64,000 nt of DNA from Regnicoccus frigidus (GTDB lineage: Bacteria > Cyanobacteriota > Cyanobacteriia > PCC-6307 > Cyanobiaceae), in NCBI GenBank assembly GCA_025194985.1, contig JAOANE010000046.1:1-64000 (forward strand), in the 5' to 3' direction. A model generated the notes under the pieces. The model saw only the letters and a program-made list of their open reading frames with translations. It was not told the origin of the DNA and did not search any database. The position numbers were made by a program, and so were the translations under genes. Below are positions 56,576 to 64,000 of the stretch, one piece after another; positions within the stretch are counted from its first letter, which is position 1, and each line of letters starts with the position of its first letter.

Positions 56576-58003
56576 TCAGCCGGGCAGGAAGGGAAGCCTC
56601 ACTTCGTCGCGCACTTTCAGCACCACCATCGAGGCATCGTCATCGAGTTGGTGGCCAGCGCCGACGAAGCGATCCAGGCGGGCGAACAGGCGATCAAGGA
56701 TGCCCTGGGCAGGCAGACCGGACCGGCTGGCGGATTGCAGGCATTGGATCAGCCGGTCTTCATCGAAGCGCTCCCCGCCCGGGCCGGCGGCTTCACTGAC
56801 CCCATCGGTGTAATAGAGGATGACATCTCCGGGTTCGAGCACCACCTGCTGGCAGCCATAGTCCGCTTCGAGCTGCAGGCCGATCAGCAGGCCGGGGGCA
56901 TCGAGCCGCTCGACCCGGTAGCCCTCGCGACGACAGATCAGTGGTGGATTGTGGGCCGCGTTGGCATAGCGCAGCACCCGGGTGAGTGGATCGAAATCGG
57001 AATAGAACAGCGTCACGAACCGATGCGAATGGGCCAGGTCTTCCTGGGCCAGCGCGTTGAGGTCGTGGAGGATGCGATCGGGCGGCAGACCGCTGAGCAC
57101 CTCGGCCCGCAGCATGCCGCGCAACAGGGTCATCAGCAGGCCGGCCGGCACACCCTTGCCCATCACATCGCCCATCACCAGGGCCCAGGGCGAGGTTTCC
57201 CGCTGACGGCCGAAATGCTGGGGGTGGGTCGGGATGAAGTCGTAGTAGTCACCGCCCACCTGGAAGGCCGGCCGGCAATGGGCTGCCAGCTCGATCCCCT
57301 CGATCACCGGGCAATCGTTGGGCAGGAGCTGGGCCTGGATTTCCGCGCCCGTACTCAGCTGGCGATCGAGCCGTTCATGGCGGCGGCTGTCCTCCTGCAG
57401 CCATTCACTCTCGATGGCCACAGCGGTGAGGTCGGCCACCAGCTGGATGTGACGGCGATGGCTGTCGCTCCAGCTCAGGCCCTGGCTGGAGCCGAACACG
57501 TACAGCCGTCCCCACGGGTGGTTGCGGGCCACGACCGAGGTGCCGAACACCTGGGTCTCACCCAGCAACATGCCGACGTCCCGATCGAGCCGCAGGGCCA
57601 CGGCTTCCTCTGCCGCTCCTTCCACTGGGGGTTGATTCGCCGGGGAGTGATGGGCCCTTGGCTGATCGGCCAGGCTGATCAGCTGTCGCAGCAGGTCGTG
57701 GCTGCGCTCCGGCGGCGAGGCCTGGAACTGCTCCTTCCAGAGGCGCCCATCGGCATGGAACGGCACCAGCAGGCTGCCCTCGGCTCCCACCAAGCGAGCG
57801 CTCACCAGTGGCACCAGCTCCAGAAACCGATTCAGATTGGTGAAACTGCGCAAGGCAAAGCCAAGCGAGGCAAGGAGTTCCTGGTTGCGGCTTTGTTCCC
57901 GGCTGAGGCTCTCGAGCAGCTGGCGCATCGAGGCCGTTGCCGTGAGCGAGGGATGCGGCCGAGGCGGCGGGGGTGGCACCCGTGGCGACGGCGCTCGGCT
58001 CAA
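56576..58003 (-). CDS. PP2C/SpoIIE-family phosphatase with GAF-like sensor
   Basis: 475 residues. A Pro-rich N-terminus leads into a helix (MRQLLESLSREQSRNQELLA) and a GAF-like domain (about 60-210, ending FGSSQGLSWSDSHRRHIQLV). The phosphatase domain has AHCRPAFQVGGDYYDFIPTH, LVMGDVMGKGVPAGLLMTLL, FVTLFYSDFDPLTRVLRYAN and GDVILYYTDGVSEAAGPGGE, with the metal Asp residues in GDYYDF, GDVMGKG and YTDG. The start is TTG at 58003; an ATG at 57928 would skip the Pro-rich lead. Such proteins usually reset anti-sigma-factor antagonists, but no partner gene is nearby. Confidence 0.9.
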   Translation of the reverse strand: MSRAPSPRVPPPPPRPHPSLTATASMRQLLESLSREQSRNQELLASLGFALRSFTNLNRFLELVPLVSARLVGAEGSLLVPFHADGRLWKEQFQASPPERSHDLLRQLISLADQPRAHHSPANQPPVEGAAEEAVALRLDRDVGMLLGETQVFGTSVVARNHPWGRLYVFGSSQGLSWSDSHRRHIQLVADLTAVAIESEWLQEDSRRHERLDRQLSTGAEIQAQLLPNDCPVIEGIELAAHCRPAFQVGGDYYDFIPTHPQHFGRQRETSPWALVMGDVMGKGVPAGLLMTLLRGMLRAEVLSGLPPDRILHDLNALAQEDLAHSHRFVTLFYSDFDPLTRVLRYANAAHNPPLICRREGYRVERLDAPGLLIGLQLEADYGCQQVVLEPGDVILYYTDGVSEAAGPGGERFDEDRLIQCLQSASRSGLPAQGILDRLFARLDRFVGAGHQLDDDASMVVLKVRDEVRLPFLPG

Positions 58004-58079
58004 CGGGGCTCACCCCTTGGGTCGCGCAGGTTAGCAAGGTTTATTTGGGGCCCTGAGGCTGCTGCGTTCACCTGGTGGC

Positions 58080-59654
58080 TCAGGTCGCCAGCAGCGCTTC
58101 AACGAATTCGAAGCTGTTGAACGGCCGCAGATCACCAATGCCTTCGCCGGCGCCAACAAAGCGGATCGGCAGACCGGCTTCCGAGGCCACCGCCAGGGCC
58201 ACGCCGCCGCGGGCGCTGCCGTCGAGCTTGGTGAGCACCACGCCGGTGAGGCCGGCGGCGCTCGCGAAGGCCATCGCCTGGCGCAAGCCATTCTGACCCT
58301 GGCTGGCATCAAGCACCAACAGCGATTCCACCGCCGCCGAAGGCGCCAGCCGGTCGATGATGCGCCGCACCTTGGCCAGTTCTTCCATCAAGTTGTGCTT
58401 GGTCTGCAGCCGGCCGGCCGTGTCGACAAGCACCAGTTCGGTGCCCTTGGCCTGGGCGGCCCCGATCGCATCGAACACCACGGCGGCGGGATCGGCGTTG
58501 GCGCTGGGGTTGGCGATCACCGGCACGCCGCTGCGCTCTCCCCAGACCGTGACCTGCTGCACCGCGGCCGCGCGGAAAGTGTCGGCGGCGGCGATCAGAC
58601 AGCTGTAACCGCTGCGCACCGCCAGGTTGGCCAGCTTGCCCAGGGTGGTGGTCTTGCCGACCCCGTTCACGCCCACCAAAAGCCAGACATTGAGCTGATC
58701 CCGCTGGGGGGCCAGCAGGCTCTGGCCACTGGCGGTGATCGGTTGCTCCAGCAGGCCGCGCAGCTGCTCCTTGAGGAAACGGAAGCCCTCGGCAGGATCA
58801 ACCACCTCGATGTTGAGCCGCTGGCGCAGGGCCTCCAGCACCTGATCGGTGGCCTGCACCCCGACATCGGCCCGCAGCAGGAGGGTTTCCAGATCGTCGA
58901 GAACCTCGGGCGTGAGTGGGTCATCGCCGAGGGTGTCGAGCAACTGGGAGACAAAGCCCTGGCGGGATTTCTCCAGCCCACGGCGGAGCCGGCTCAGCCA
59001 GTCGATCTCCTCAAGCGACACCTGATCGACGCGGCGCCCCTGGGCGGCCAGCACCTCGGCCGACCAGCTGAACTCGGCATCGAAGCTGCCCAGCTGGAGT
59101 TGGGGGGCTTCCGCTCCGGTGGTGGCGGCTGGCCTGGCGCTGGGAACAGCAGTGCTGGATTGGGAGGCCCCGGGTTCAATCGGGTCTGGCAGGAGTTCTG
59201 GGGCCTGCAGCTCGGACTGGCGTTGCTGACGCGCCGCCGCCGCCTGCTCCAGGAGCGACAGACCGGTCGCAGGTTTCTGGTCTGGCTCGGCGCTGGCGGG
59301 CTGGGTGGATTGGGGAGGCTGCTGCGGGGGAAGAGCGCCCGTGCGTTCTGGGGCCAGCTCAGCGGCTGGAGGGGTTGGGCTGGGTTCCTGCTTGGCCTGT
59401 TGCTCGGCCTTGAGTCGGGCGTAGGCCTGGCGCGCCCAGTCGAGGGCGTCCTGATCAACTCCCCCAGCCGCCAGCTCTGGCTCTAGCGGCGCCGGCGCGG
59501 CCAGCGGGGCGGCCTGGGAGGGTGCCTCCACGGCTGTCTGGCTGGCCTGCTTGGCTATCTGACTTGGCTCGGGGCTGGCCGGCTCAGCCTGATCGGCAGG
59601 ACTTGCAGGCTCCGCAGCTGGGGCAGCTCTTCGTTTGAACCAGTCGAAGACCAT
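58080..59654 (-). CDS. ftsY: Signal recognition particle receptor FtsY
   Basis: FtsY docks SRP-bound ribosomes to the membrane. The NG domain occupies the C-terminal ~310 residues: LLVGVNGVGKTTTLGKLANL (G1), CLIAAADTFRAAAVQQ, LVDTAGRLQTKHNLMEELAK (G3), GVVLTKLDGSARGGVALAVA (G4) and RFVGAGEGIGDLRPFNSFEF. The first ~200 residues are Ala/Pro/Gln/Glu-rich and low-complexity, longer than in many bacteria, with MVFDWFKRRAAPAAEPASPA as a likely membrane-contact start. It lies between nusB (22 bp upstream) and the PP2C gene. Confidence 0.96.
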   Translation of the reverse strand: MVFDWFKRRAAPAAEPASPADQAEPASPEPSQIAKQASQTAVEAPSQAAPLAAPAPLEPELAAGGVDQDALDWARQAYARLKAEQQAKQEPSPTPPAAELAPERTGALPPQQPPQSTQPASAEPDQKPATGLSLLEQAAAARQQRQSELQAPELLPDPIEPGASQSSTAVPSARPAATTGAEAPQLQLGSFDAEFSWSAEVLAAQGRRVDQVSLEEIDWLSRLRRGLEKSRQGFVSQLLDTLGDDPLTPEVLDDLETLLLRADVGVQATDQVLEALRQRLNIEVVDPAEGFRFLKEQLRGLLEQPITASGQSLLAPQRDQLNVWLLVGVNGVGKTTTLGKLANLAVRSGYSCLIAAADTFRAAAVQQVTVWGERSGVPVIANPSANADPAAVVFDAIGAAQAKGTELVLVDTAGRLQTKHNLMEELAKVRRIIDRLAPSAAVESLLVLDASQGQNGLRQAMAFASAAGLTGVVLTKLDGSARGGVALAVASEAGLPIRFVGAGEGIGDLRPFNSFEFVEALLAT

Positions 59655-59676
59655 GGCTTGCTCAGGAGCGCGGAGT

Positions 59677-60291
59677 TCAGGCGGCCGTGGTGATCAGACG
59701 CCGCAGGACGCCATTGATCATCCGCCGGCCCTGGTCGTCGCTGTAGCGGTTGGCCAGCTCCACCGCTTCATTGCAGGCCACCGCCGCTGGCGTGCCAAAG
59801 CTGTAGAGGTCGACAGCAGCCAGGCGCAGGATGTCGCGGTCGATGCGGGGCAGCCGGGTCAGGCGCCAGCCCTCCATCACGCCATCGAGGCGCTGATCGA
59901 GATCGTCGCGTCGTTCCAGCACGGCCCGGGCCCGATCGAGGGCTCCGCGACGGATCTCCTCCTGATCGGCGAGCATCAGCAGGCGAGGCAGTTCCAGGCT
60001 CGCCGAGAGGCGGTTGAGGGCTTGCTCGGCATGGGCCAGACCGTTGCGCAGGTGTTCGCGTACCCGGGGGATCTGGGCTTCGCCATCGATCAGTTCGCTG
60101 TCGAGCAGTTGCTGCTGGGCGTTCTGCAACTCCAGTTCCGAGCTGTCGAGCGTTTCACGCACGTGCTGATTGAGGCTGGCCAGGGCCTGACGCAGCAGGT
60201 GGTCGAGGGGAAGATCGGCCGGCGGCAGGCGGTCGCTGATCTGGCCGAGCATCAGCAGGGCCAGTTCTCGGGAGACGGATCGACTCTGCAT
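59677..60291 (-). CDS. nusB: Transcription antitermination factor NusB
   Basis: 204 residues, longer than E. coli NusB (139) because of an inserted central region, as in cyanobacteria. The start is the ATG at 60291, one codon after a TTG (SRSVSRELALLMLGQISDRL). The NusB fold ends with TRLPRIDRDILRLAAVDLYS, TPAAVACNEAVELANRYSDD and GRRMINGVLRRLI, which are the diagnostic helices. NusB with NusE binds boxA RNA for rRNA antitermination. Confidence 0.93.
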   Translation of the reverse strand: MQSRSVSRELALLMLGQISDRLPPADLPLDHLLRQALASLNQHVRETLDSSELELQNAQQQLLDSELIDGEAQIPRVREHLRNGLAHAEQALNRLSASLELPRLLMLADQEEIRRGALDRARAVLERRDDLDQRLDGVMEGWRLTRLPRIDRDILRLAAVDLYSFGTPAAVACNEAVELANRYSDDQGRRMINGVLRRLITTAA

Positions 60292-60320
60292 CAAGAGGTT
60301 AGGGAAGGGCTTGAGCGGAC

Positions 60321-61073
60321 TCAGGCCTTGGTCGGGGGGGTGGAGGAGAAGACAGGGGCGCGCAACTGGGCCAGAAGGCTGGAAAAACTGCGGCTGGCCT
60401 TGCCGGCGCGATCATCATCGGGGCTGACGATCCCCGCCGAGATGATGGTGCGGAAAGCTTCTTCAACCGAGAGGTCGATGTCGCGCACGGAAGGTTCGGG
60501 CACCACCGCATACCAGCCGGTGGTGGGGTTGGGTGCCGTGGGGATGAACACGCTGAGCATGGGTTCGGGGAATCCGCTCTGCAGGGCTGCGCCCATTACC
60601 CCGGTGACAAAGCCGATCGCAAACAGCCCCTCGCGCGGGTATTCCACCAATACAACCCGACGGAAGCGGGTGGAATTGTCCCGAAAGACGGTTTCGAGCA
60701 GCTGCTTGAGGGTTTTGTAGACGGAGCCGGCCAGGGGAATGCGCTGCAGGGTTCCCTCGCCGAAATCAAGCAGCCAGCGCCCAACAATGTTCCGCGCCAT
60801 CAGACCGATCAGCAGGATGGCCAGCAGCGGCACCGACAGGCCAACTCCCAGGTTGATCAGGTCCTGGAGGAGCGGATTGAGGGTGTTGAACGGGTTGAAC
60901 TGTTTCGGAATCGTGGTCAGAAAGGCCAGCACGAAACGGCTGAGCGTGGTCGCCAGCCAGATCGTGGTCGCCAAGGGGATGACCACCAGAAGCCCGGCGA
61001 TCAGATCGTTCTTGAGGTCCTGCCGCAAGCGCCCTGCCAGGAGTTGATCAGATCTCGGACTCGATTCAACCAA
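60321..61073 (-). CDS. DUF502 family membrane protein
   Basis: 250 residues. Two membrane segments (LIAGLLVVIPLATTIWLATT and LGVGLSVPLLAILLIGLMAR) are followed by the conserved soluble region GEGTLQRIPLAGSVYKTLKQ, VLVEYPREGLFAIGFVTG and PTAPNPTTGWYAVVPE. This is the DUF502 pattern of cyanobacteria and plants (COV-like proteins), whose function is unknown. A TTG at 61073 is used as start, weak but the only one before the first membrane segment. It is 29 bp upstream of nusB. Confidence 0.88.
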   Translation of the reverse strand: MVESSPRSDQLLAGRLRQDLKNDLIAGLLVVIPLATTIWLATTLSRFVLAFLTTIPKQFNPFNTLNPLLQDLINLGVGLSVPLLAILLIGLMARNIVGRWLLDFGEGTLQRIPLAGSVYKTLKQLLETVFRDNSTRFRRVVLVEYPREGLFAIGFVTGVMGAALQSGFPEPMLSVFIPTAPNPTTGWYAVVPEPSVRDIDLSVEEAFRTIISAGIVSPDDDRAGKASRSFSSLLAQLRAPVFSSTPPTKA

Positions 61074-61143
61074 CGGTGGAGTCCGGCAGACCGGCGTTCA
61101 GAAAACTGGCACCAACTTAGCCAGCCATCGACTGGAGTGTTCC

Positions 61144-61794
61144 TTACAGGACAGCGGCCAGGGCCACCAGGGTGAAGGCGATGGTCAGGGCGATCGCGGC
61201 TGCCGTGCCTCCGTAGAGACGCTGGTTCACGGCAATGCCGCTGGCCCGTTCCTCCTGTTGGAGTTGCTGCTCCATCTGCTGGAGCTGGCGGTCGATGAAA
61301 CCGCGCGCCGCCTCAAGTTTCTGCTCGGGGGTGGCTTGGGCTGGAACCTGTCCGGCCTGTTCGGCCTGCTGGACGAGTTGCTGGATCACCTCCGGATTCT
61401 CGCTCTGCTGCTTGGCCATCTCGAACTGGCTGCGTCGGGCGGCCAGGGCCTGCTCGTTCTGGGTCGTGAGCTCTCCGTCACCCGTGATCGTCAATGGCAC
61501 CGCCACGGCGAGGGCGACGGCCAGCACGGCGGCCAGCGCCATCACCAGCCAGCGCAGCGGTGTGCGTGTCTGATCGGGATGGTCGAGGCGGGAGCCGAAC
61601 AGCATCAATAACAGTCCCACCAAGGCCATGGGCGCCTGGCTGATCAGCCGCTCCAGCACCACCTGAACGAAGGCCGGCTCGTCCCAGTTGCCAAGGGCGG
61701 CGACGGCCATCACCTGGAAAAGCAGCAGCACGACCAGAGTGAGGCCGAGCCAACGCAGCAGATAGCCGAGACGTCCGGAGGTTGCAGTGGTCAC
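61144..61794 (-). CDS. HpsJ-like membrane protein
   Basis: 216 residues from the GTG at 61794 (MTTATSGRLGYLLRWLGLTL). There are four membrane segments: LGLTLVVLLLFQVMAVAALG, LISQAPMALVGLLLMLFGSR, WLVMALAAVLAVALAVAVPL and the C-terminal AAAIALTIAFTLVALAAVL. A long Gln-rich cytosolic or periplasmic helix (residues ~125-190) lies between the third and fourth. The layout matches the HpsJ family linked to exopolysaccharide and hormogonium secretion in other cyanobacteria. That link is inference from topology. Confidence 0.65.
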   Translation of the reverse strand: MTTATSGRLGYLLRWLGLTLVVLLLFQVMAVAALGNWDEPAFVQVVLERLISQAPMALVGLLLMLFGSRLDHPDQTRTPLRWLVMALAAVLAVALAVAVPLTITGDGELTTQNEQALAARRSQFEMAKQQSENPEVIQQLVQQAEQAGQVPAQATPEQKLEAARGFIDRQLQQMEQQLQQEERASGIAVNQRLYGGTAAAIALTIAFTLVALAAVL

Positions 61795-61826
61795 AACAAA
61801 ATGAATGGTGTACGGGAACTTTACGG

Positions 61827-62825
61827 ATGAGCTCGGAGCCCCCCCAGCCCCGGCCAGCCAGCAGTGCCCCCGGCGGCGCCACAGAATCGATGGCGGCCCT
61901 GGCCTTGGCTCTGAAGCGGGAAGCGGCTGCCCTGGGGTTTGAGCCGGTCGGTATCGCCGCCGTGCCAGGCGGGGAGAGGTTGCAGCTGCGCACCGCCTCG
62001 CTGCAACGCTGGCTGGCGGCAGGCCATCAGGCCACGATGACCTGGATGGCCGACCCCAGGCGACAGCGGATCGAGGACCTGCTGTCGGGGGTGACCAGCC
62101 TGCTGGCGGTGGGGCTGAATTACCACGTGGCCGTGGAGCGGGCACCAGGCAGCCTGGCGGTGGCGCGCTACGGCTGGGGCCGCGACTATCACCGGCTGAT
62201 CGATGGCCGCTTGCGTCGGTTGGGCCGCTGGCTGGAGCGTCAGCGGCCGGGGGTGCGCTGGCGTGTCTGCGTCGATAGCGCACCGCTGCTGGACAAGGCC
62301 TGGGCCGAGCAGGCTGGTCTGGGCTGGATCGGCAAGAACGGCAACGTGATCCACCGGCGTCGGGGCTCCTGGTTCCTGATCGGCCACCTGCTCACCAACC
62401 TGGAGTTACCGGCCGATGCTCCGGCCGAACCCCTCTGCGGCAGCTGCAGCCGCTGCATCGATGCCTGCCCCACCGGCGCCATTGCCGAACCGTTCGTGGT
62501 GGATGCCCGCCGCTGCATCGCCTTTCACACGATCGAGAACCGCGATGCGCGCTTGCCGGCGGAGATCAGCGCCGCGATGGGCCCTTGGGTGGCCGGTTGC
62601 GACATCTGTCAGGACGTCTGCCCCTGGAACCACCAGCCTTTGATCAGCAGCAGCGATCCCGATCTGCAACCGAAGCCGTGGATGCTCGATCTGAAGGCCG
62701 AGGAGGCCCTGGGCTGGAGCGATCAGCACTGGGACAGTCAACTGCGGGCCTCCGCCCTGCGCCGCATCAAGCCCTGGATGTGGCGCCGCAATCTGCTGGC
62801 TGGCCGCGGCGGTTTCGGCCCCTAG
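61827..62825 (+). CDS. queG: Epoxyqueuosine reductase QueG
   Basis: QueG removes the epoxide in the last step of queuosine-tRNA synthesis, using cobalamin and two 4Fe-4S clusters. 332 residues: VDSAPLLDKAWAEQAGLGWI, GKNGNVIHRRRGSWFLIGHL, first cluster CGSCSRCIDACPTGAI and second cluster CDICQDVCPWN. The required cobalamin links to cbiD in this window. The ATG at 61827 is used. It is divergent from the HpsJ-like gene, about 32 bp between starts, and followed by a TPR gene after 17 bp. Confidence 0.95.
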   Translation: MSSEPPQPRPASSAPGGATESMAALALALKREAAALGFEPVGIAAVPGGERLQLRTASLQRWLAAGHQATMTWMADPRRQRIEDLLSGVTSLLAVGLNYHVAVERAPGSLAVARYGWGRDYHRLIDGRLRRLGRWLERQRPGVRWRVCVDSAPLLDKAWAEQAGLGWIGKNGNVIHRRRGSWFLIGHLLTNLELPADAPAEPLCGSCSRCIDACPTGAIAEPFVVDARRCIAFHTIENRDARLPAEISAAMGPWVAGCDICQDVCPWNHQPLISSSDPDLQPKPWMLDLKAEEALGWSDQHWDSQLRASALRRIKPWMWRRNLLAGRGGFGP

Positions 62826-62842
62826 GCTGAATTCTGAAACGA

Positions 62843-63784
62843 ATGGCAGCCATGGCACCGCGCTGGATGCAAACTCTGGCGGCTGCGCCCCTGGCCCTGA
62901 GTCTGGCCATGGCCGGGGTTGTGCTGCCGGCCGCGGCGGCGCGTGCCCTGGTTCCCTACACCTTTTTGCCCAGTTCCAAGGAACTGGAATCTGCTGGTTT
63001 AGGCATTGCCCAGGCCGCCTCTCGCCTGTTGCGTCTCGGCCAGGCCGAAGATGCGGCCCGGCTGGCCAGCCTCACGGTCCAGTTGCTGCCGGACGATCCC
63101 CGGGGCTGGGTGTTACTGGCCGAGGCGCAGTTGCGCAGCGACAATCCGGCCCTGGCCAGCATTTCCCTGGCCAGGGCCAAGGAGCTCGACCCCCGCAATC
63201 CCGGCATCTGGTTCGCCCAGGGCTCGATCGCCTTGCGACAAGGCCAACCGGAGCAGGCAGTCGGCCTCCTGCAACAGGGCCTGAAATTCGATGGAAAGAA
63301 CGCCGGCGCCTACTTCGATCTGGGCAACGCCCACCTGCTGCTGAGCAATCCCAACGGTGCCCTGGCCGCCTTCGGGCGCGCCTCGGAGCTGCGCAAAGAC
63401 TTCTGGGAGGCGATCAACAACCAGGGCCTGGTGCTCTACGAGCTGGGCCGGCGTGACCAGGCGATCGAGCGCTGGCGCCGTTGCCTGAAGATCAATGCAA
63501 CGGCCGCTGAGCCGATGCTGGCCCTGGCCACGGCCCTGCACACCGGCGGCGGTTCCGCCCAAGAGGCCCAGCGGCTGGCCAGCGAAGCCCTGGCGATCGA
63601 GCCGAACTACGTGCTCGATGCCTATCAGAAAGAACAGCTTTGGGGGGAGCGTCTGCGCCTCAGCGCCCAGACCCTGCTCAGCCAGCCGGAGCTGAAGAGT
63701 GCCGTTGACCGAGCGAACGCCAATGCCACCGGCAGCACCGATTCTGGAGAAGAGGCTGGCGAGGGGGGCTCCCGGAACGAGTAA
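62843..63784 (+). CDS. Exported TPR-repeat protein
   Basis: 313 residues with a signal sequence (LALSLAMAGVVLPAAAARAL). About six tetratricopeptide helices pairs follow between residues 45 and 245 (LLAEAQLRSDNPALASISLA, WFAQGSIALRQGQPEQAVGL, AYFDLGNAHLLLSNPNGALA, NNQGLVLYELGRRDQAIERW). An acidic Glu/Ser/Gly tail ends the protein. It is probably a periplasmic or lumenal protein-binding scaffold. The partner is unknown. It lies between queG and gyrA in the same direction. Confidence 0.85.
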   Translation: MAAMAPRWMQTLAAAPLALSLAMAGVVLPAAAARALVPYTFLPSSKELESAGLGIAQAASRLLRLGQAEDAARLASLTVQLLPDDPRGWVLLAEAQLRSDNPALASISLARAKELDPRNPGIWFAQGSIALRQGQPEQAVGLLQQGLKFDGKNAGAYFDLGNAHLLLSNPNGALAAFGRASELRKDFWEAINNQGLVLYELGRRDQAIERWRRCLKINATAAEPMLALATALHTGGGSAQEAQRLASEALAIEPNYVLDAYQKEQLWGERLRLSAQTLLSQPELKSAVDRANANATGSTDSGEEAGEGGSRNE

Positions 63785-63862
63785 GCGAGCCCCAGGCCGG
63801 CCCAGCCCACCCAGACGTGATCTGTAGGCTGAGCCCCTTCCGCCCCAAGACACCAGACCCGG

Positions 63863-64000
63863 ATGGCTGAGGAGCGCGTTCTGCCGATTGCTCTGCATCA
63901 GGAGATGCAGCGCTCCTACCTCGAGTACGCCATGAGCGTGATCGTGGGCCGGGCCCTTCCCGATGTGCGCGATGGGCTCAAGCCGGTGCAACGGCGCGTC
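63863..64000 (+). CDS. gyrA: DNA gyrase subunit A (N-terminal fragment)
   Basis: The window ends 46 codons into this gene. The visible part starts MAEERVLPIALHQEMQRSYL and continues EYAMSVIVGRALPDVRDGLK-PVQRR, the invariant start of GyrA/ParC. GyrA is more likely than ParC as picocyanobacteria usually carry one such gene, but ParC cannot be excluded on this fragment. The catalytic Tyr lies beyond the window. Confidence 0.93.
   Translation, partial: MAEERVLPIALHQEMQRSYLEYAMSVIVGRALPDVRDGLKPVQRRV

Overview
The window looks like the chromosome of a high-GC picocyanobacterium of the Synechococcus/Cyanobium group. The evidence is a set of cyanobacterium-typical genes (sqdB/sqdX sulfolipid synthesis, a Psb34-like photosystem II assembly protein, a type-2 phosphorylating GAPDH, a DUF502 protein, a thylakoid-type cyclophilin), several small proteins of picocyanobacterial type, and repeated HIP1 octamers (GCGATCGC). 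Genes are packed with little spacing and many start/stop overlaps. I see no insertion sequence, prophage, integrase, CRISPR array or rRNA operon. There is one tRNA gene, tRNA-Gly(CCC). The assignment to a group is inference from gene content, not from a marker search.

Layout. 1-2728: end of a holin-like membrane gene, a DUF561 gene, then divergent tilS with a small helical protein. 2733-6844 (minus): asd-dapA-RNase J, i.e. two lysine/diaminopimelate steps plus RNA decay. 6845-7409 is the only long non-coding gap. 7410-13467 (plus): tig-clpP-clpX, an LRAT-like papain-fold gene, and dnaX, a proteostasis/replication run. 13480-16522 (minus): a membrane GT2 and a SpoIID/LytB protein. 16630-17893 (plus): rpmI-rplT and a TPR membrane protein. 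17949-18572 (minus): an exported protein of unknown function. 18616-22250 (plus): thiG, psb34-like, sqdB, sqdX.

22267-28032 (minus): PBP2, two conserved hypotheticals, guaA, cbiD. 28119-29911 (plus): a class-V aminotransferase, a lipoprotein and tRNA-Gly. 30086-31104 (minus): three small proteins in a locally AT-richer patch. 31197-32660 (plus): a half-length AbrB-type membrane protein, an exported protein and a lipoprotein. 32682-37330 alternates strands gene by gene: SNF2-type helicase, HNH nuclease, two mini membrane proteins, a YeeZ-like SDR, pdxA. 37344-41691: efp-accB, cyclophilin-thiL, gap2.

41853-47837: murC-murB-ebfC (plus), facing grpE-dnaJ-tusA-rsgA (minus). 47936-52198 (plus): pilB-pilT-pilC, the type IV pilus motor ATPases and platform. 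52191-54893: a BaiN-like flavoprotein, dusA and an RRM protein. 55066-61794 (minus): HpsJ-like, DUF502, nusB, ftsY, a PP2C phosphatase and argH. 61827-64000 (plus): queG, a TPR protein and the start of gyrA.

Most genes are core housekeeping. The least explained items are the LRAT-like protein embedded between clpX and dnaX, the SNF2-helicase/HNH pair, the extra zinc ribbon on PilB, several head-to-head gene pairs with almost no intergenic DNA, and the tiny proteins around 30-37 kb. I did not identify a clearly new defence or biosynthetic system.
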